DNA of 18,798 nt. Origin: Roseibacillus sp. (lineage in GTDB: Bacteria > Verrucomicrobiota > Verrucomicrobiae > Verrucomicrobiales > Akkermansiaceae). The stretch covers positions 1-18,798 of the forward strand of contig PBNG01000012.1 in the NCBI GenBank assembly GCA_002723015.1, in the 5' to 3' direction. A program made the position numbers and the translations under genes. The first letter of the stretch is position 1; each line of letters opens with the position of its first letter. Positions 6,784 to 15,642 of this stretch are shown here, piece by piece. The notes beneath the pieces are model-generated. The model searched no databases. It worked only from the letters and a program-made list of their open reading frames with translations, and had not been told where the DNA came from.

Positions 6784-9228
6784 TCACTCTACTCCCGCCT
6801 TGAGAGGGAGATTGATCGATGGAAACTCTCGAAGAGTCAGTCCGATAAGGGCTCCGAACTCGTTATCGTAGCGGTTGTCACGGTGAAAGAGTCCGAGCGA
6901 AACTACCCAGTTGTCGAAGGTTCGATGCACGGAATATTGCTGATACTCGAGGACCTTGTCGTCAAATTCCCACCGGTGTTTGAATCCGACGCTCCATTTT
7001 TCGTTGAATCGGTTGAAGGCTCCATATTCAAATCTGATTGAATCCTGGAGGATAGGGTGATCGTTGAGAAAGCGGTGTCGCAGCGTCACCTCAAGATTTT
7101 CACTGGGCATGTAGCGCAGGGAGCCGACGATTTCGGTGAAGTCCCCGACCTTGCTCAGAAGCGGGAACTGGGTCTCAAGACCGAGTTCAAGCCAGGGAAC
7201 CGGGTGAAAGTAGATCTCATTATAGAGATTGGAGAATTCTCGATCAAATTCCGGGTCTTCCTGAAACCAGTCGAGGTAGGAGTTGACTGAAAGCCATTCG
7301 TGGGACCCTCCGTCTCTTCTTGTGAGGAAACGATTCCGGACCCCCAGGCGCAGGATTGTCCAGTCTTCAAGGTCGTCGATAGCGGTGAAACGGCCAACTC
7401 CAAGGGGTCTTGGTCGTGTGCTGGCAGTGAGCCGGTCAATCCGGGGAAAACTGGAATCCAGTTCGTCAGTCGCGATCCATGAGGCTCCCGCGTAGGGTTG
7501 GATGACATGGAGAAGGCCATTAAGTCCGAGCTTCTTGCTCTGCACCTCAGGGAAATGCTGGGAAAACTTCGCGGAGGCATCGACGCCCGCATAGAGATGT
7601 GTCCGGTTTTCGCTGTCTCCGTTGCCGTCAACGCTACTGTAGAGCGTTGATCCCAGACCGGCCCGCGGGATCAGATTGATGCGGTTTTCAAGGCTCACAG
7701 GCAGGGATATCTCCTGCCAGAAGTGGAGTCGCGTATAGCCGCGTTCTGCGAGGATAGTGCGGATCTCGTCACTTCGAGGGTCAGCGGGGTCAAGAGCCTC
7801 TGATTCCGCAGCGAGCTCGCGGCGTCTGAAGTCTGGAAGCACCTCGTTGTAGAGCCCTGCAACGAATTGGCCCTCGTGGAGGAGCCGGGAACCGAGAAAT
7901 GGTTGTCGAATCTGGTCCAGAGCGAACTCAGGCAGACGGGTATCGGTTTGATAAAATGAGTTGGGCCGGACCCGGCCCCAGAGAGTGAGGAGATTTCGAC
8001 CCCTCTGATGAGTGAGGGCGAGAATGTTGTCCGGGGTTGGCTCCACGCGAAACGCCTCCGGGTCATAGTCCTCGAGATAAAAGCGGTCGCTCAGGTAGGT
8101 CAGGTTTGCATCAAGGTAGCTGTCTCCCCCGAGGAAGATATCCTGAAGATCAATCCGGTGACGCAATTGCGCTCGAAACCGATTCGCAGTGACTTTCTGA
8201 CGTGGGACCCCGCTTCGATCCAGCGTAGGGTTAAAATCATGGATGTGGTAGAGCTTGAGCCACCCGAGGTTCGGATTTTCTTCAAGGCGTGTGTCTGTCA
8301 GGTCGACTCCGGTCCCTGCTCCCCGCTCGGATAGGAGATCAAGGTGCCACTGGGATAACAACCAGGCATCTTCGTTTTCTCCGGTGACGGGGTCTTCTTC
8401 CCCGCCGAGCATGAAACCATAACGGTTGAGGAGGTAAGGCCCCCAATGTGAGCGGGCACCAGGAACGAAACGGTAACCGAGTCCCGGATCAATGGCCTGG
8501 GAGAGGTATGGAAGCCAGAAGACAGGTCTCTCACCGGCGTAGAGTTTGACATCTCGGAAAATGACCTTGTCGCCCGGGATAACGGTGGTCTTGGCGGCGC
8601 GGAGCCAGAATCCGGGATCCTCAATATCATGAGTGGTTACGCCTGCGTCCTCGCCAAGGAAGACAGTTCGCCCGTTTCGCTCGATCATCCGGAATTTACC
8701 CGCCTCAAGAAGCATGGGATCCATGCCCACCCGGAGACCGTCACCCTCCAGCCGTTCTTCCTCATACCAGTAGTCTGCTGACTCCCCGCGGTGTAGCATA
8801 GTGCCCTGGTAGATCGCGACATTCCCGGCGAACCGGACGACCTTCTTGTTGAGGTCGATCACAACGCTGCCTGCAAAAATCTGGATACCGGTAGAAGTAC
8901 GACACTGCATACTGCCTTTGTAGAGGATGCGACCGGTTTGTGCGTCCCACCGGGTTTCGTAGTCCTCTCCCGTGATGCGGAAATCGTCAGGAATTGAAGG
9001 GCTGATTCCAAGGCCGTTGCCGGCCCCCTCACGAGTAGTTCCGCTGGGAAGAGAAAGTAAGTCCTCTCCGGAAGGTGGCGGGTCTACCTCCTGGGCGATG
9101 CAGGCAAGGGAAGACGCCGTGAGAAGGGCACAGGAGAGCCGGATAACGATGCCTTTCCGCGGAGGATCGCTATTTTTCCGGCGCCAGCCTGTCACGTCTC
9201 GTGGGGGCATGGGGCGATGGACTCTCAT
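6784..9228 (-). CDS. lptD: LPS-assembly outer-membrane protein LptD
   Basis: An 814-residue precursor (from the ATG at 9228) of the outer-membrane barrel that receives LPS from the periplasmic bridge and inserts it in the outer leaflet. A hydrophobic signal segment lies at about 31-42, after an unusually long basic N-region; cleavage after CIA near 45 is likely. An OstA/LptA-like beta-jellyroll covers about 84-190, then the classic LptD stretch with 'DPGFWLRA', 'PVFWLPYL' near 235-242 and 'GYRFVPGARSHWGPYL', then a beta-rich barrel to the end. After signal removal only one Cys (about residue 109) remains, so the disulfides of E. coli LptD cannot form. The last aromatic-ended strand stops about 12 residues before the C-terminus, which ends in Glu rather than Phe. 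Start alternatives are TTG at 9249 and ATG at 9210; neither has a clear ribosome binding site. Confidence 0.92.
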   Translation of the reverse strand: MRVHRPMPPRDVTGWRRKNSDPPRKGIVIRLSCALLTASSLACIAQEVDPPPSGEDLLSLPSGTTREGAGNGLGISPSIPDDFRITGEDYETRWDAQTGRILYKGSMQCRTSTGIQIFAGSVVIDLNKKVVRFAGNVAIYQGTMLHRGESADYWYEEERLEGDGLRVGMDPMLLEAGKFRMIERNGRTVFLGEDAGVTTHDIEDPGFWLRAAKTTVIPGDKVIFRDVKLYAGERPVFWLPYLSQAIDPGLGYRFVPGARSHWGPYLLNRYGFMLGGEEDPVTGENEDAWLLSQWHLDLLSERGAGTGVDLTDTRLEENPNLGWLKLYHIHDFNPTLDRSGVPRQKVTANRFRAQLRHRIDLQDIFLGGDSYLDANLTYLSDRFYLEDYDPEAFRVEPTPDNILALTHQRGRNLLTLWGRVRPNSFYQTDTRLPEFALDQIRQPFLGSRLLHEGQFVAGLYNEVLPDFRRRELAAESEALDPADPRSDEIRTILAERGYTRLHFWQEISLPVSLENRINLIPRAGLGSTLYSSVDGNGDSENRTHLYAGVDASAKFSQHFPEVQSKKLGLNGLLHVIQPYAGASWIATDELDSSFPRIDRLTASTRPRPLGVGRFTAIDDLEDWTILRLGVRNRFLTRRDGGSHEWLSVNSYLDWFQEDPEFDREFSNLYNEIYFHPVPWLELGLETQFPLLSKVGDFTEIVGSLRYMPSENLEVTLRHRFLNDHPILQDSIRFEYGAFNRFNEKWSVGFKHRWEFDDKVLEYQQYSVHRTFDNWVVSLGLFHRDNRYDNEFGALIGLTLREFPSINLPLKAGVE

Positions 9229-9507
9229 TCGACGGCTTGAAACAATCAAATTGTCTTGGAAATGGAGTGATTATGGTTGGGGGCGCACGAGATCTGCCAG
9301 CTGTAATATAAATGGACCTGATGGTTATTTCCCCGAAAGGGAATATTGCGAAAGACGGTTTCGCAGAGATTTTTGAACGATAGATTACATGAGCCCATAT
9401 CCACCCTGTAGGTGTCATTCGGTCACGAGGCACTCTCCGTGGGGTTTGGCGGAAGTTGTCCTTGTTTCGTCATCAAGGCGCTGCATTCTGGCATCCGATT
9501 TGATGCC
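9229..9507. promoter_or_regulatory. Divergent control region between lptD and the HAD phosphatase gene
   Basis: This stretch separates two divergent genes and is locally AT-richer than the coding DNA. On the minus strand the hexamer TATATT (plus positions about 9306-9311) matches a -10 box at 5 of 6 positions, but no good -35 is found at the right distance. Two adjacent stem-loops lie near its centre and are listed separately. A GTG at 9412 is in frame with the HAD gene, so part of the region could in principle be coding, but nothing in that extension looks like a domain. Confidence 0.4.
9329..9365. other. Two adjacent stem-loops in the lptD/HAD intergenic region
   Basis: The first hairpin pairs TTCCC (9329-9333) with GGGAA (9339-9343) around a 5-nt loop. 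The second is stronger: TGCGAAA (9347-9353) pairs perfectly with TTTCGCA (9359-9365) around GACGG, and on the plus strand is followed by GAGATTTTTG. It would lie in the leader of the HAD transcript or of the lptD transcript. No plus-strand gene ends nearby, so an ordinary terminator has no obvious job here; a leader attenuator or a DNA-binding dyad are alternatives. Confidence 0.4.
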
Positions 9508-10389
9508 ATGGCGGTCCCACAAAGCACCATAGCCCTGATCTATGATTATGATCAGACCCTGAGCCCCAGCTATATGCAGGATGAGGTTCTTTTTCCTGAG
9601 TTTGGGATCGATCCTGCGCAATTTTGGGACCGGTGTAATTCTCTGGTGAAAGAGAACCAGTGGGACGGTGAGCTGGCCTACATGAAGTGCCTTCTGGATT
9701 ATCTTCAAATGGATGGGGTGACCAATGACCGACTTTGCGAACTGGGTCGGGGTTTAACCTACTATCCCGGTGTCCCGGAACTCTTTGAAGAGATTCCAGC
9801 AGAGGTTTTAAGCCCCGAGCATGATAGGGTGGGAATCAAGATCGAACATTATATTATTTCATCCGGTCTGCGGGCGTTACTCGAGGGTTGCAGCCTTGCA
9901 GATCATATGACGGCGATTTTCGGCTGTGAATTCGGGGAGGATCATGAAGGAAGGATTAGCTTTCCGAAGCGGACGGTTTCGCATACGACCAAGACGCAAT
10001 TTCTGTTTAGAATTAACAAGGGAATGTTGAAGCATGGTGATGATGTGAATGACCACATGCCACCAGAGCTCCGACCGATTCCCTTCGAAAACATGATTTA
10101 CGTAGGGGATGGCCCAACCGATGTCCCCTGTTTTACCGTCATGAAGAGGAATGGTGGGCATTCCATTGCGGTATATAATGCGCAGGATACGAGTGGGCAG
10201 AGCTTCCAGAAGTGTTACCAGCTATGTGCGTATGCTGACAGGGTGAAGCATATTGCGCCTGCGGATTATCGAAAGGGCAGCCATCTGCGTAACCTGCTTG
10301 AAGGGATGGTGAGAGAAACGGCGGACCGGATACTCGCGCGTCGCCGGGAGGAGAGAGATAATGCGACCGTTGCTGCTCCCGGATTCTGA
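9508..10389 (+). CDS. HAD-superfamily phosphatase (phosphoserine-phosphatase-like)
   Basis: A 293-residue soluble protein starting at the ATG at 9508. HAD motif I is D13-Y-D15-Q-T17, where the first Asp would form the phospho-enzyme; motif II is the Ser of IISSG near 118-119; motif III is probably Lys162 in TTKTQ; motif IV is GDGPTD at 200-205. Between motifs I and II is a helical cap of about 85 residues, typical of C1-cap enzymes such as phosphoserine phosphatase. An upstream GTG at 9412 would add 32 residues with no recognisable content, so the ATG just before the core strand is preferred. It precedes mpl by 59 bp on the same strand and may be co-transcribed. The substrate is unknown; the family includes many small-molecule phosphatases. 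No signal peptide is seen. Confidence 0.85.
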   Translation: MAVPQSTIALIYDYDQTLSPSYMQDEVLFPEFGIDPAQFWDRCNSLVKENQWDGELAYMKCLLDYLQMDGVTNDRLCELGRGLTYYPGVPELFEEIPAEVLSPEHDRVGIKIEHYIISSGLRALLEGCSLADHMTAIFGCEFGEDHEGRISFPKRTVSHTTKTQFLFRINKGMLKHGDDVNDHMPPELRPIPFENMIYVGDGPTDVPCFTVMKRNGGHSIAVYNAQDTSGQSFQKCYQLCAYADRVKHIAPADYRKGSHLRNLLEGMVRETADRILARRREERDNATVAAPGF

Positions 10390-10448
10390 CCTGCCGAGAA
10401 CCTCGCCTTCGAAGGACCCTCATAGGAGCGACGATTCATTGCTAACTA

Positions 10449-11843
10449 ATGGCCGATAAGTCTCACTACCATTTCATTGGCGTTTGTGGCACAGCGATGG
10501 GGGCGGTTGCCTCAGCGATGCAGCAGAGAGGGATCAAGGTAACCGGGTCTGATGAGAGGGTGTACCCTCCAATGTCGACCTTCCTTGAGAACAGCGGAGT
10601 AGAGATTTCCGAGGGGTATCGGGCATCAAATGTGCCGGAAAGCGCGGACGTGATCGTGATTGGAAATACAATCAGCAGGGGCAATGAAGAAGCGGAGGCG
10701 GTTCTGGATCGGCGGGTCCTGTATCAGAGTCTGCCGGAAGTGCTGAAGGAGCAGTTCCTCCGGGGAAAACGGAATTTCGTAGTGACGGGAACCCATGGCA
10801 AGACGACGACCACTGCCCTTTTGACCTGGGTTCTCAAGGAGGGAGGTCTCGACCCGGGATACATGATTGGTGGAATTCCCGTGAATCTCGGACGGGGTGC
10901 CTGTTTCACGGATTCTGAATTCAACGTGCTGGAGGGGGACGAATACGACACGGCCTTCTTCGATAAACGATCCAAGTTTCTTCATTACCTTCCGGAGCTC
11001 GCCGTGATCAATAATATCGAGTTCGACCATGCGGATATTTATGGCTCGATCGAGGAGATCAAGCTGACCTTCAGGAGGCTCCTGAACATAGTGCCTCGCG
11101 GAGGCTTGGCGCTGGTCAATGGGGATGATCGCAACGTTATGGAGGTGATCGAGCAATGCCCTTGTCCGATCCGGACGATCGGATTCGGAGACGGCTGCGA
11201 GTGGAAAATTGAGAACCCCATCTATAAAAGGGAAGAGAGTAGTTTCAGTCTCGCCGGGGAAGAGTATCTGATTCCCATGGTGGGGGAATTCAATGTCCGC
11301 AATGCAGCAATGGCGGCAGCCGGGGGGCTTTTCGCCGGGTTGGGACCGGATCAAATCCGGGAGGCGTTTTTAAGTTTCGAGGGAATTGCCCGTCGCCAGC
11401 AGCTACGGGGAGAGGTCCGGGGGGTGAGAGTGATTGACGATTTCGCCCACCATCCAACGGCTATCAGGATGGTCATTGAAGCGTTCCGGCAGCGGTATCC
11501 GGAGTCTCGGATCTGGGCGGTGTTTGAGCCACGTTCCAACACAACGAGGCGCAATATTTTCCAGAAGGAACTTGCAGAGTCTTTGGCCACTGCTGACTAC
11601 GCCGTTGTGCCAGCGATTGCGGATCCGGGTAAAGTCGCGGAGTGCGAGCGCCTTGATCCTGAGCAACTCGTCCGGGATGTGGTGTCTCTGGGGGCAGATG
11701 CAGCCTACCTTCCGACAGTCGAAGAAATCGCAAAGCACATCGCAGCTCGTGCGAGGAAAGACGATGTCGTTGCCGTCCTGAGCAATGGTGGATTCGGTAA
11801 TTTACATGAACTTCTCCTCTCAATGCTGGACGAAGTCCATTAA
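10449..11843 (+). CDS. mpl: UDP-N-acetylmuramate:L-alanyl-gamma-D-glutamyl-meso-diaminopimelate ligase
   Basis: A 464-residue Mur-ligase-fold enzyme that joins recycled murein tripeptide to UDP-MurNAc with ATP, returning peptidoglycan fragments to synthesis. The N-terminal domain opens with 'HFIGVCGTAMG' and has 'SDERVYPPMST' near 34-44, which points to Mpl rather than MurC. The ATP loop is GTHGKTTTT at 114-122. The central domain has 'EGDEYDTAFFDKRSKF' (162-177) and 'NNIEFDHADIY' (188-198). The C-terminal domain has 'DDFAHHPTA' and 'FEPRSNT', which bind the amino-acid side and nucleotide in this family. An in-frame TAA two codons upstream fixes the ATG at 10449. An AGGAG at 10424-10428 is too far (about 20 nt) to be an ordinary ribosome site. 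Length is typical. The enzyme implies a meso-diaminopimelate cell wall. Confidence 0.95.
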   Translation: MADKSHYHFIGVCGTAMGAVASAMQQRGIKVTGSDERVYPPMSTFLENSGVEISEGYRASNVPESADVIVIGNTISRGNEEAEAVLDRRVLYQSLPEVLKEQFLRGKRNFVVTGTHGKTTTTALLTWVLKEGGLDPGYMIGGIPVNLGRGACFTDSEFNVLEGDEYDTAFFDKRSKFLHYLPELAVINNIEFDHADIYGSIEEIKLTFRRLLNIVPRGGLALVNGDDRNVMEVIEQCPCPIRTIGFGDGCEWKIENPIYKREESSFSLAGEEYLIPMVGEFNVRNAAMAAAGGLFAGLGPDQIREAFLSFEGIARRQQLRGEVRGVRVIDDFAHHPTAIRMVIEAFRQRYPESRIWAVFEPRSNTTRRNIFQKELAESLATADYAVVPAIADPGKVAECERLDPEQLVRDVVSLGADAAYLPTVEEIAKHIAARARKDDVVAVLSNGGFGNLHELLLSMLDEVH

Positions 11844-11909
11844 CGGGCTGCCGGATCTTTGATCTCCTTTGGAGGGCGCCGGGAAAAGTCAGCAGGGCAG
11901 TTTCCCTGG

Positions 11910-12794
11910 TCAGGATGGAGGTTCATCGTTCTCTCCCGCGAGTCGCCTGTTGAGCCGGATGGAAAGCCCAAGTGCAGAAATCTGTTTGATGAGCCCGTGG
12001 TGTCTGGAGGCGATCGCGGAAAGGGCTGGTTCACGGTATTGGGCCAGAATGTAACGACCGATTTCCGCAAAGAAGATGTTCATCTGGCCCTCGAGGGAAT
12101 TCAATTCCATCCGGTTATGTGAGAGGTCACGATTTGCCTGGCCGAGGGTCTGATAGCTGTCTCGAGCCTCCCCCCGGACTGATGAGCGCTTGGTTTCGAT
12201 GCGGCTCCCGATAGCCTCCAAGGAACTGTCGAGAGATTCAATCTCGGTGACGACAGTGTCACGCCTTTCCCGGAGTTTCTTGAACTGCGTCTTCAACCGT
12301 AGAAGTTCTTCCTTCGAGGCGACGATGTCTGGAGTATCATCCGGCTCTTCCGCGATAAGAACTTCGAGCTTGGCCTTAATGCCGTCATGACGCCTCCGAA
12401 TTGCTCTGGCGTCCGATATGATTACCTCATGTTCAGCCCGGAGGCGCGCACCTGCGTCCTCCATCACCCTCCTTTCCTCGACAAGGTCCTTGGTGCTGTC
12501 AACCACCAGGCCGAGAAGTTCCGTTCTCTGGTCCTGGGACCTCTGAAGATCTAGATTGGCCGCTTCAATTTCATCGCTGATCTTCTGATGATTCTTCGAC
12601 ATACGGCGCAGGTTCCAGTATTCCACAGAGAGGTCCTCGATGTCCTCGGTATCTTTCCAGGCTAGTTGGCCAAGAACTTCTTCCGCTTCCCTCATGAGGT
12701 GAAATTCGGTTGCGGCGTTAGTGGCGTGACGCCGACGGATTGAAATCCCGAAGGCCTGTGCTGTGCGCCAGAGGAAGTAGCGGGTCTGCGTCAT
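11910..12794 (-). CDS. Coiled-coil protein of unknown function
   Basis: A 294-residue protein that I do not recognise as a named family. Residues 1-65 form a basic N-terminal part with aromatic landmarks: 'YFLWR' at 6-10, 'QAFGI' and a run of Arg at 20-22, 'ATEFHLMREAEE' at 28-39, W46, and 'SVEYWNLR' at 56-63. Residues about 66-235 are rich in Glu, Arg, Lys and Leu with heptad-like spacing, broken near 149-157 by a Pro/Asp-rich hinge, so probably a two-part coiled coil. Residues 236-280 are more hydrophobic ('IGRYILAQY', 'ISALGLSIRLNRR'). There is no signal peptide or clear membrane helix. It lies 50 bp downstream of acetyl-CoA synthetase on the same strand and converges with mpl. The conserved-looking N-terminal aromatic block suggests a lineage-specific structural or binding role, but no function can be assigned. 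Confidence 0.8.
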   Translation of the reverse strand: MTQTRYFLWRTAQAFGISIRRRHATNAATEFHLMREAEEVLGQLAWKDTEDIEDLSVEYWNLRRMSKNHQKISDEIEAANLDLQRSQDQRTELLGLVVDSTKDLVEERRVMEDAGARLRAEHEVIISDARAIRRRHDGIKAKLEVLIAEEPDDTPDIVASKEELLRLKTQFKKLRERRDTVVTEIESLDSSLEAIGSRIETKRSSVRGEARDSYQTLGQANRDLSHNRMELNSLEGQMNIFFAEIGRYILAQYREPALSAIASRHHGLIKQISALGLSIRLNRRLAGENDEPPS

Positions 12795-12810
12795 TGTTTC
12801 GAGATACTCA

Positions 12811-12831
12811 AAGGGCGCATGATCTGCCCTT
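12811..12831 (-). terminator. Weak stem-loop between acs stop and the coiled-coil gene
   Basis: AAGGGC (12811-12816) pairs with GCCCTT (12826-12831) around a 9-nt loop, between the two minus-strand genes. In RNA sense it can be lengthened by two G-U pairs, and the stem is followed by UUGAGU rather than a proper U-run. It may partially terminate or stabilise the acs message. Confidence 0.35.
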
Positions 12832-12844
12832 CAGTAAAGGGGAT

Positions 12845-14794
12845 CTACTTGGTTAGGTTTTTCTGCAGGTTGCTCACTACGCTGAAGTCCTCGAGGGTTG
12901 TGATGTTTCCCGTTACGCCCCCGGTGGCAACCAGCTCCTTCAGGATTCGGCGCATGATTTTTCCGGATCGAGTCTTTGGAAGAGCAGGGGTGAGGTGGAT
13001 CTCGTCCGGGCGAGCGATAGCACCGATCGCCTTGGCCACATGGCCCTTTAGATTCTGTTCGGTCGTTTTTGCCGAGCGGATTCCTTCCTTGAGTGTCACG
13101 AAAGCTACAATTCCCTGTCCCTTTATCTCATGTGGACGCCCTACCACCGCAGCCTCTGCGACATCGGGATGAGAGACAAGGGCGCTTTCCACCTCGGCAG
13201 TGCCGAGTCGGTGTCCGGAGACGTTCAGAACGTCATCCAGTCTCCCCACGATCCAGAAGTTCCCGTCCTTGTCGGTCCGGGCCCCGTCGCCCGCGGTATA
13301 GATTCCCTTGTAATCGTTCCAGTAGGTTTTGCGGTAGCGTCTCCTGTCACCGTAAATCGTTCGGAGCATGGAGGGCCAAGGCTTGCGAATGACCAGCCGA
13401 CCACCCTCGTCCGCGCTGCACTTATTCCCTTCTTCATCGAGGATCGCTGCGTCTACTCCGAAAAAGGGGAGGGTAGCGGTTCCGGGCTTTGTGGGCGTAC
13501 AGCCGGGCAGGGGTGAGATCATGATAGCCCCGGTCTCGGTCTGCCACCAAGTGTCGACTATCGGGCAGCGCCCCGCCCCGATTTTCTCGTGATACCACAT
13601 CCATGCCTCAGGATTGATGGGTTCCCCAACTGTGCCAAGGAGCCTGAGCGAAGAGAGGTCGTGCCGGTCGGGGAATTTATCTCCTGCTTTGATAAAGGCT
13701 CTGATTGCTGTTGGCGCGGTGTAAAATGTTGTAACCCCATAGTCTTCGACGATCTTCCAGAAGCGTCCGAAGTCGGGGTAGTTGGGAGCCCCCTCATACA
13801 TTACCTGCGTTACTCCATTGGCGAGAGGCCCGAACACGATGTAGGAGTGCCCGGTGATCCATCCCACGTCCGCCGTACACCAGTAAACGTCATCATCCCG
13901 CATATCGAAGATGTATTTACAGGTCGTGTAGGTGCCTACCAGATAACCGCCGCTGGTGTGCAGGATTCCCTTTGGTTTCCCCGTGGATCCCGAGGTGTAG
14001 AGAATGAAGAGGGGATGCTCGCTGTCGAATCCCCTGGGCTGGTGAAATGATGACGCCTTTTCGGCCTCCTTGTGCCACCAGACATCGCGTCCTCGTCGCA
14101 TCTGCACTTTTCCGCCGGTTCTCTGGTAGACGATGCAGCGCCTGACCCCCTTGTATTTTCGGAGCGCCTCGTCGACGCTCTTCTTGAGCTCTACGATCTT
14201 ACCGCGCCGGTAACCTCCGTCCGCTGTAATGACCGCGGTGGCTCCGGAGTCCTCCAGACGATCTACGATGGACTCGGCGGAGAAACCCCCGAAGACAACG
14301 GAGTGAACAGCTCCGATTCGTGCACAGGCCAGCATTGCGATTGCGGCTTCAGGAACCATGGGCATGTATATCAGAACCCGGTCCTTCGCCTTGATCTCAT
14401 TTGCCTCGAGGACATTGGCGAAGCGGCACACTTCGCGGTGAAGCTGCTGGTATGTAAGAACCCTCTTGTCTCCCGGTTCCCCTTCCCAGATGATGGCCGC
14501 CTTGTTCTTCCGGCCATTGGTGAGATGGCGGTCGACGCAGTTTTCACACACATTGAGCCGGGCTCCGGTGAACCACCTTGCAAAAGGAGCCTTCCACTCG
14601 AGAACCTTGTTCCAGCGTTTTTGCCAGTGAAGCTCTTTCGCCTCGCGAGCCCAGAAGGAGGCGGGCTTCTCGATCGACTCCTTGTACATCCGCCTGTACT
14701 GAGCCATGCTTGAGACGCGGGCGTTCTTTGAGAATTCCCTGGAGGGTTTGAAAACGCGGTTTTCGGAGAGGTGGCTCTCGATCTTCTTGCTCAT
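12845..14794 (-). CDS. acsA: Acetyl-CoA synthetase (AMP-forming)
   Basis: A 649-residue cytoplasmic enzyme that activates acetate through acetyl-AMP to acetyl-CoA. Family landmarks are all present: the '[15 protein letters not shown]' segment near 166-180, the ATP/phosphate loop '[11 protein letters not shown]' at 266-276, 'DTWWQTETG' at 414-422 whose Trp keeps the acyl pocket small, 'YTAGDGA' at 499-505, the hinge 'GRLDD' at 517-521, '[13 protein letters not shown]' at 524-536, and the catalytic lysine Lys612 in 'RSGKIMRR' near the C-terminus. That lysine is the usual target of reversible acetylation in other bacteria, a possible control point here. The length matches the family. It lies 73 bp downstream of the pseudouridine synthase and 50 bp upstream of the coiled-coil gene, all on the minus strand. 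The ATG has no clear Shine-Dalgarno. Confidence 0.97.
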   Translation of the reverse strand: MSKKIESHLSENRVFKPSREFSKNARVSSMAQYRRMYKESIEKPASFWAREAKELHWQKRWNKVLEWKAPFARWFTGARLNVCENCVDRHLTNGRKNKAAIIWEGEPGDKRVLTYQQLHREVCRFANVLEANEIKAKDRVLIYMPMVPEAAIAMLACARIGAVHSVVFGGFSAESIVDRLEDSGATAVITADGGYRRGKIVELKKSVDEALRKYKGVRRCIVYQRTGGKVQMRRGRDVWWHKEAEKASSFHQPRGFDSEHPLFILYTSGSTGKPKGILHTSGGYLVGTYTTCKYIFDMRDDDVYWCTADVGWITGHSYIVFGPLANGVTQVMYEGAPNYPDFGRFWKIVEDYGVTTFYTAPTAIRAFIKAGDKFPDRHDLSSLRLLGTVGEPINPEAWMWYHEKIGAGRCPIVDTWWQTETGAIMISPLPGCTPTKPGTATLPFFGVDAAILDEEGNKCSADEGGRLVIRKPWPSMLRTIYGDRRRYRKTYWNDYKGIYTAGDGARTDKDGNFWIVGRLDDVLNVSGHRLGTAEVESALVSHPDVAEAAVVGRPHEIKGQGIVAFVTLKEGIRSAKTTEQNLKGHVAKAIGAIARPDEIHLTPALPKTRSGKIMRRILKELVATGGVTGNITTLEDFSVVSNLQKNLTK

Positions 14795-14867
14795 GTGCCT
14801 GAATGGAAAGTTACCGTTCCGAGGTGTTTAGCGAACAGCGAGGCCGGTTGCAAGGCAGCGAGCCAGA

Positions 14868-15584
14868 TCAGGCCTGAGCCGGAGGATCAAGGCTCAATGA
14901 ATCTATTTCGTGCTGCTCAAGATGGCGCCAGCGGCCGGGACGGAGGTCTGGATCCGTGAAGCGTCCAATTCTAATTCGGAAGAGCTTTTCAACCTCAAAT
15001 CCAAGCGTTTTGAACATTTCACGAATCTGACGCTTGAGACCTGTACTAAGAACCACCGAAACGCGACGTGGAGAAAGAGGTCTGGCGCTTTTGGCACGGG
15101 CGAATCCCTCGGGGGTCTGGACCCCCGAGACAAGCTTCCTGAGGACCGGGTAATCAATCGCAGTCGTGAGAGTGACGCGATATTCCTTTTCTACCATGTT
15201 GCGCGGGTGAGTCAGGCGGTTGGCGAGATCTCCATCATTTGTCAGAATAAGAAGGCCCTCCGAATCCCGGTCAAGCCGACCAACATGGTTTAGATGAAAG
15301 AATTTAGGGGGAAGCAATTCGTAGATCGTGGACCGCTCGAGCTCATCGTGTTTAGAGCATACATAACCCCGGGGTTTCTTCAGGAGGATCGTCGTGGTTT
15401 TCCGGGGGGAGACTCTTTTGCCTTCGACTCGCAAGACGTCGCCTTCCTGCACTCGTGTGGCAGGGTTGTCACAGGCCTCTCCATTGAGCGTAACCCCCCC
15501 CCTCTGAATCATCGCATCACAGGCACGACGGGATCCTATCCCACAGGAGGCGAGGAACTTGTTAAGGCGGATGCCTGCGGGCAT
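14868..15584 (-). CDS. RNA pseudouridine synthase, RsuA/RluB/RluE/RluF family
   Basis: A 238-residue enzyme from the ATG at 15584. Residues about 5-50 form an S4 RNA-binding domain ('RLNKFLASCGIGSRR', 'V-x-LNG'). The catalytic domain has 'KPRGYVCS' near 70-77 and the signature 'GRLDRDSEGLLILTNDG' at 102-118, with Asp105 as the expected nucleophile; further on are 'KEYRV' and 'GLKRQIREM'. It should convert one uridine of ribosomal RNA to pseudouridine; whether the target is 23S (RluB-like) or 16S (RsuA-like) cannot be settled here. The frame stays open upstream to 15761, but that extension would cross a stem-loop and the neighbouring small basic protein gene and has no domain character, so 15584 is preferred. 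It is followed after 73 bp by acs. Confidence 0.92.
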   Translation of the reverse strand: MPAGIRLNKFLASCGIGSRRACDAMIQRGGVTLNGEACDNPATRVQEGDVLRVEGKRVSPRKTTTILLKKPRGYVCSKHDELERSTIYELLPPKFFHLNHVGRLDRDSEGLLILTNDGDLANRLTHPRNMVEKEYRVTLTTAIDYPVLRKLVSGVQTPEGFARAKSARPLSPRRVSVVLSTGLKRQIREMFKTLGFEVEKLFRIRIGRFTDPDLRPGRWRHLEQHEIDSLSLDPPAQA

Positions 15585-15604
15585 GAGACGGCTTTGTGAC
15601 AGAT

Positions 15605-15631
15605 AAGGCGGAACCTTCCGGTCCCGCCCTT
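15605..15631 (-). terminator. Strong stem-loop after the small basic protein gene
   Basis: In the minus-strand RNA, GGUUCCGCCUU pairs with the preceding AAGGGCGGGACC around a GGAA (GNRA-type) loop at 15616-15619. The stem has 11 pairs with one bulged G and one G-U pair. It lies 42 nt after the small basic protein stop and just before the pseudouridine synthase start. The downstream sequence AUCUGUC is only weakly U-rich, so it may be a partial terminator, attenuator or RNA-end stabiliser rather than a full intrinsic terminator. Confidence 0.5.
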
Positions 15632-15642
15632 TCCAAAAATGA

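Noticed and set aside
9229..9249. TTG start of lptD at 9249
   Set aside because: An ATG lies seven codons downstream, and the added residues only lengthen an already long N-region before the signal segment.
9412..9507. GTG start giving a 325-residue HAD protein
   Set aside because: The extra 32 residues are not a signal peptide or domain, while the ATG at 9508 lies a normal distance before HAD motif I.
10406..10415. CCTTCGAAGG palindrome between the HAD gene and mpl
   Set aside because: A 10-bp palindrome without spacer or T-run in a 59-bp gap; too short to support a regulatory call.
10626..11354. Minus-strand open frame of 242 codons inside mpl
   Set aside because: It is antisense to the well-conserved Mur-ligase core and has no recognisable motif.
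14072..14713. Plus-strand open frame of 213 codons inside acs
   Set aside because: Shadow of the acetyl-CoA synthetase gene; acs motifs are continuous on the minus strand.
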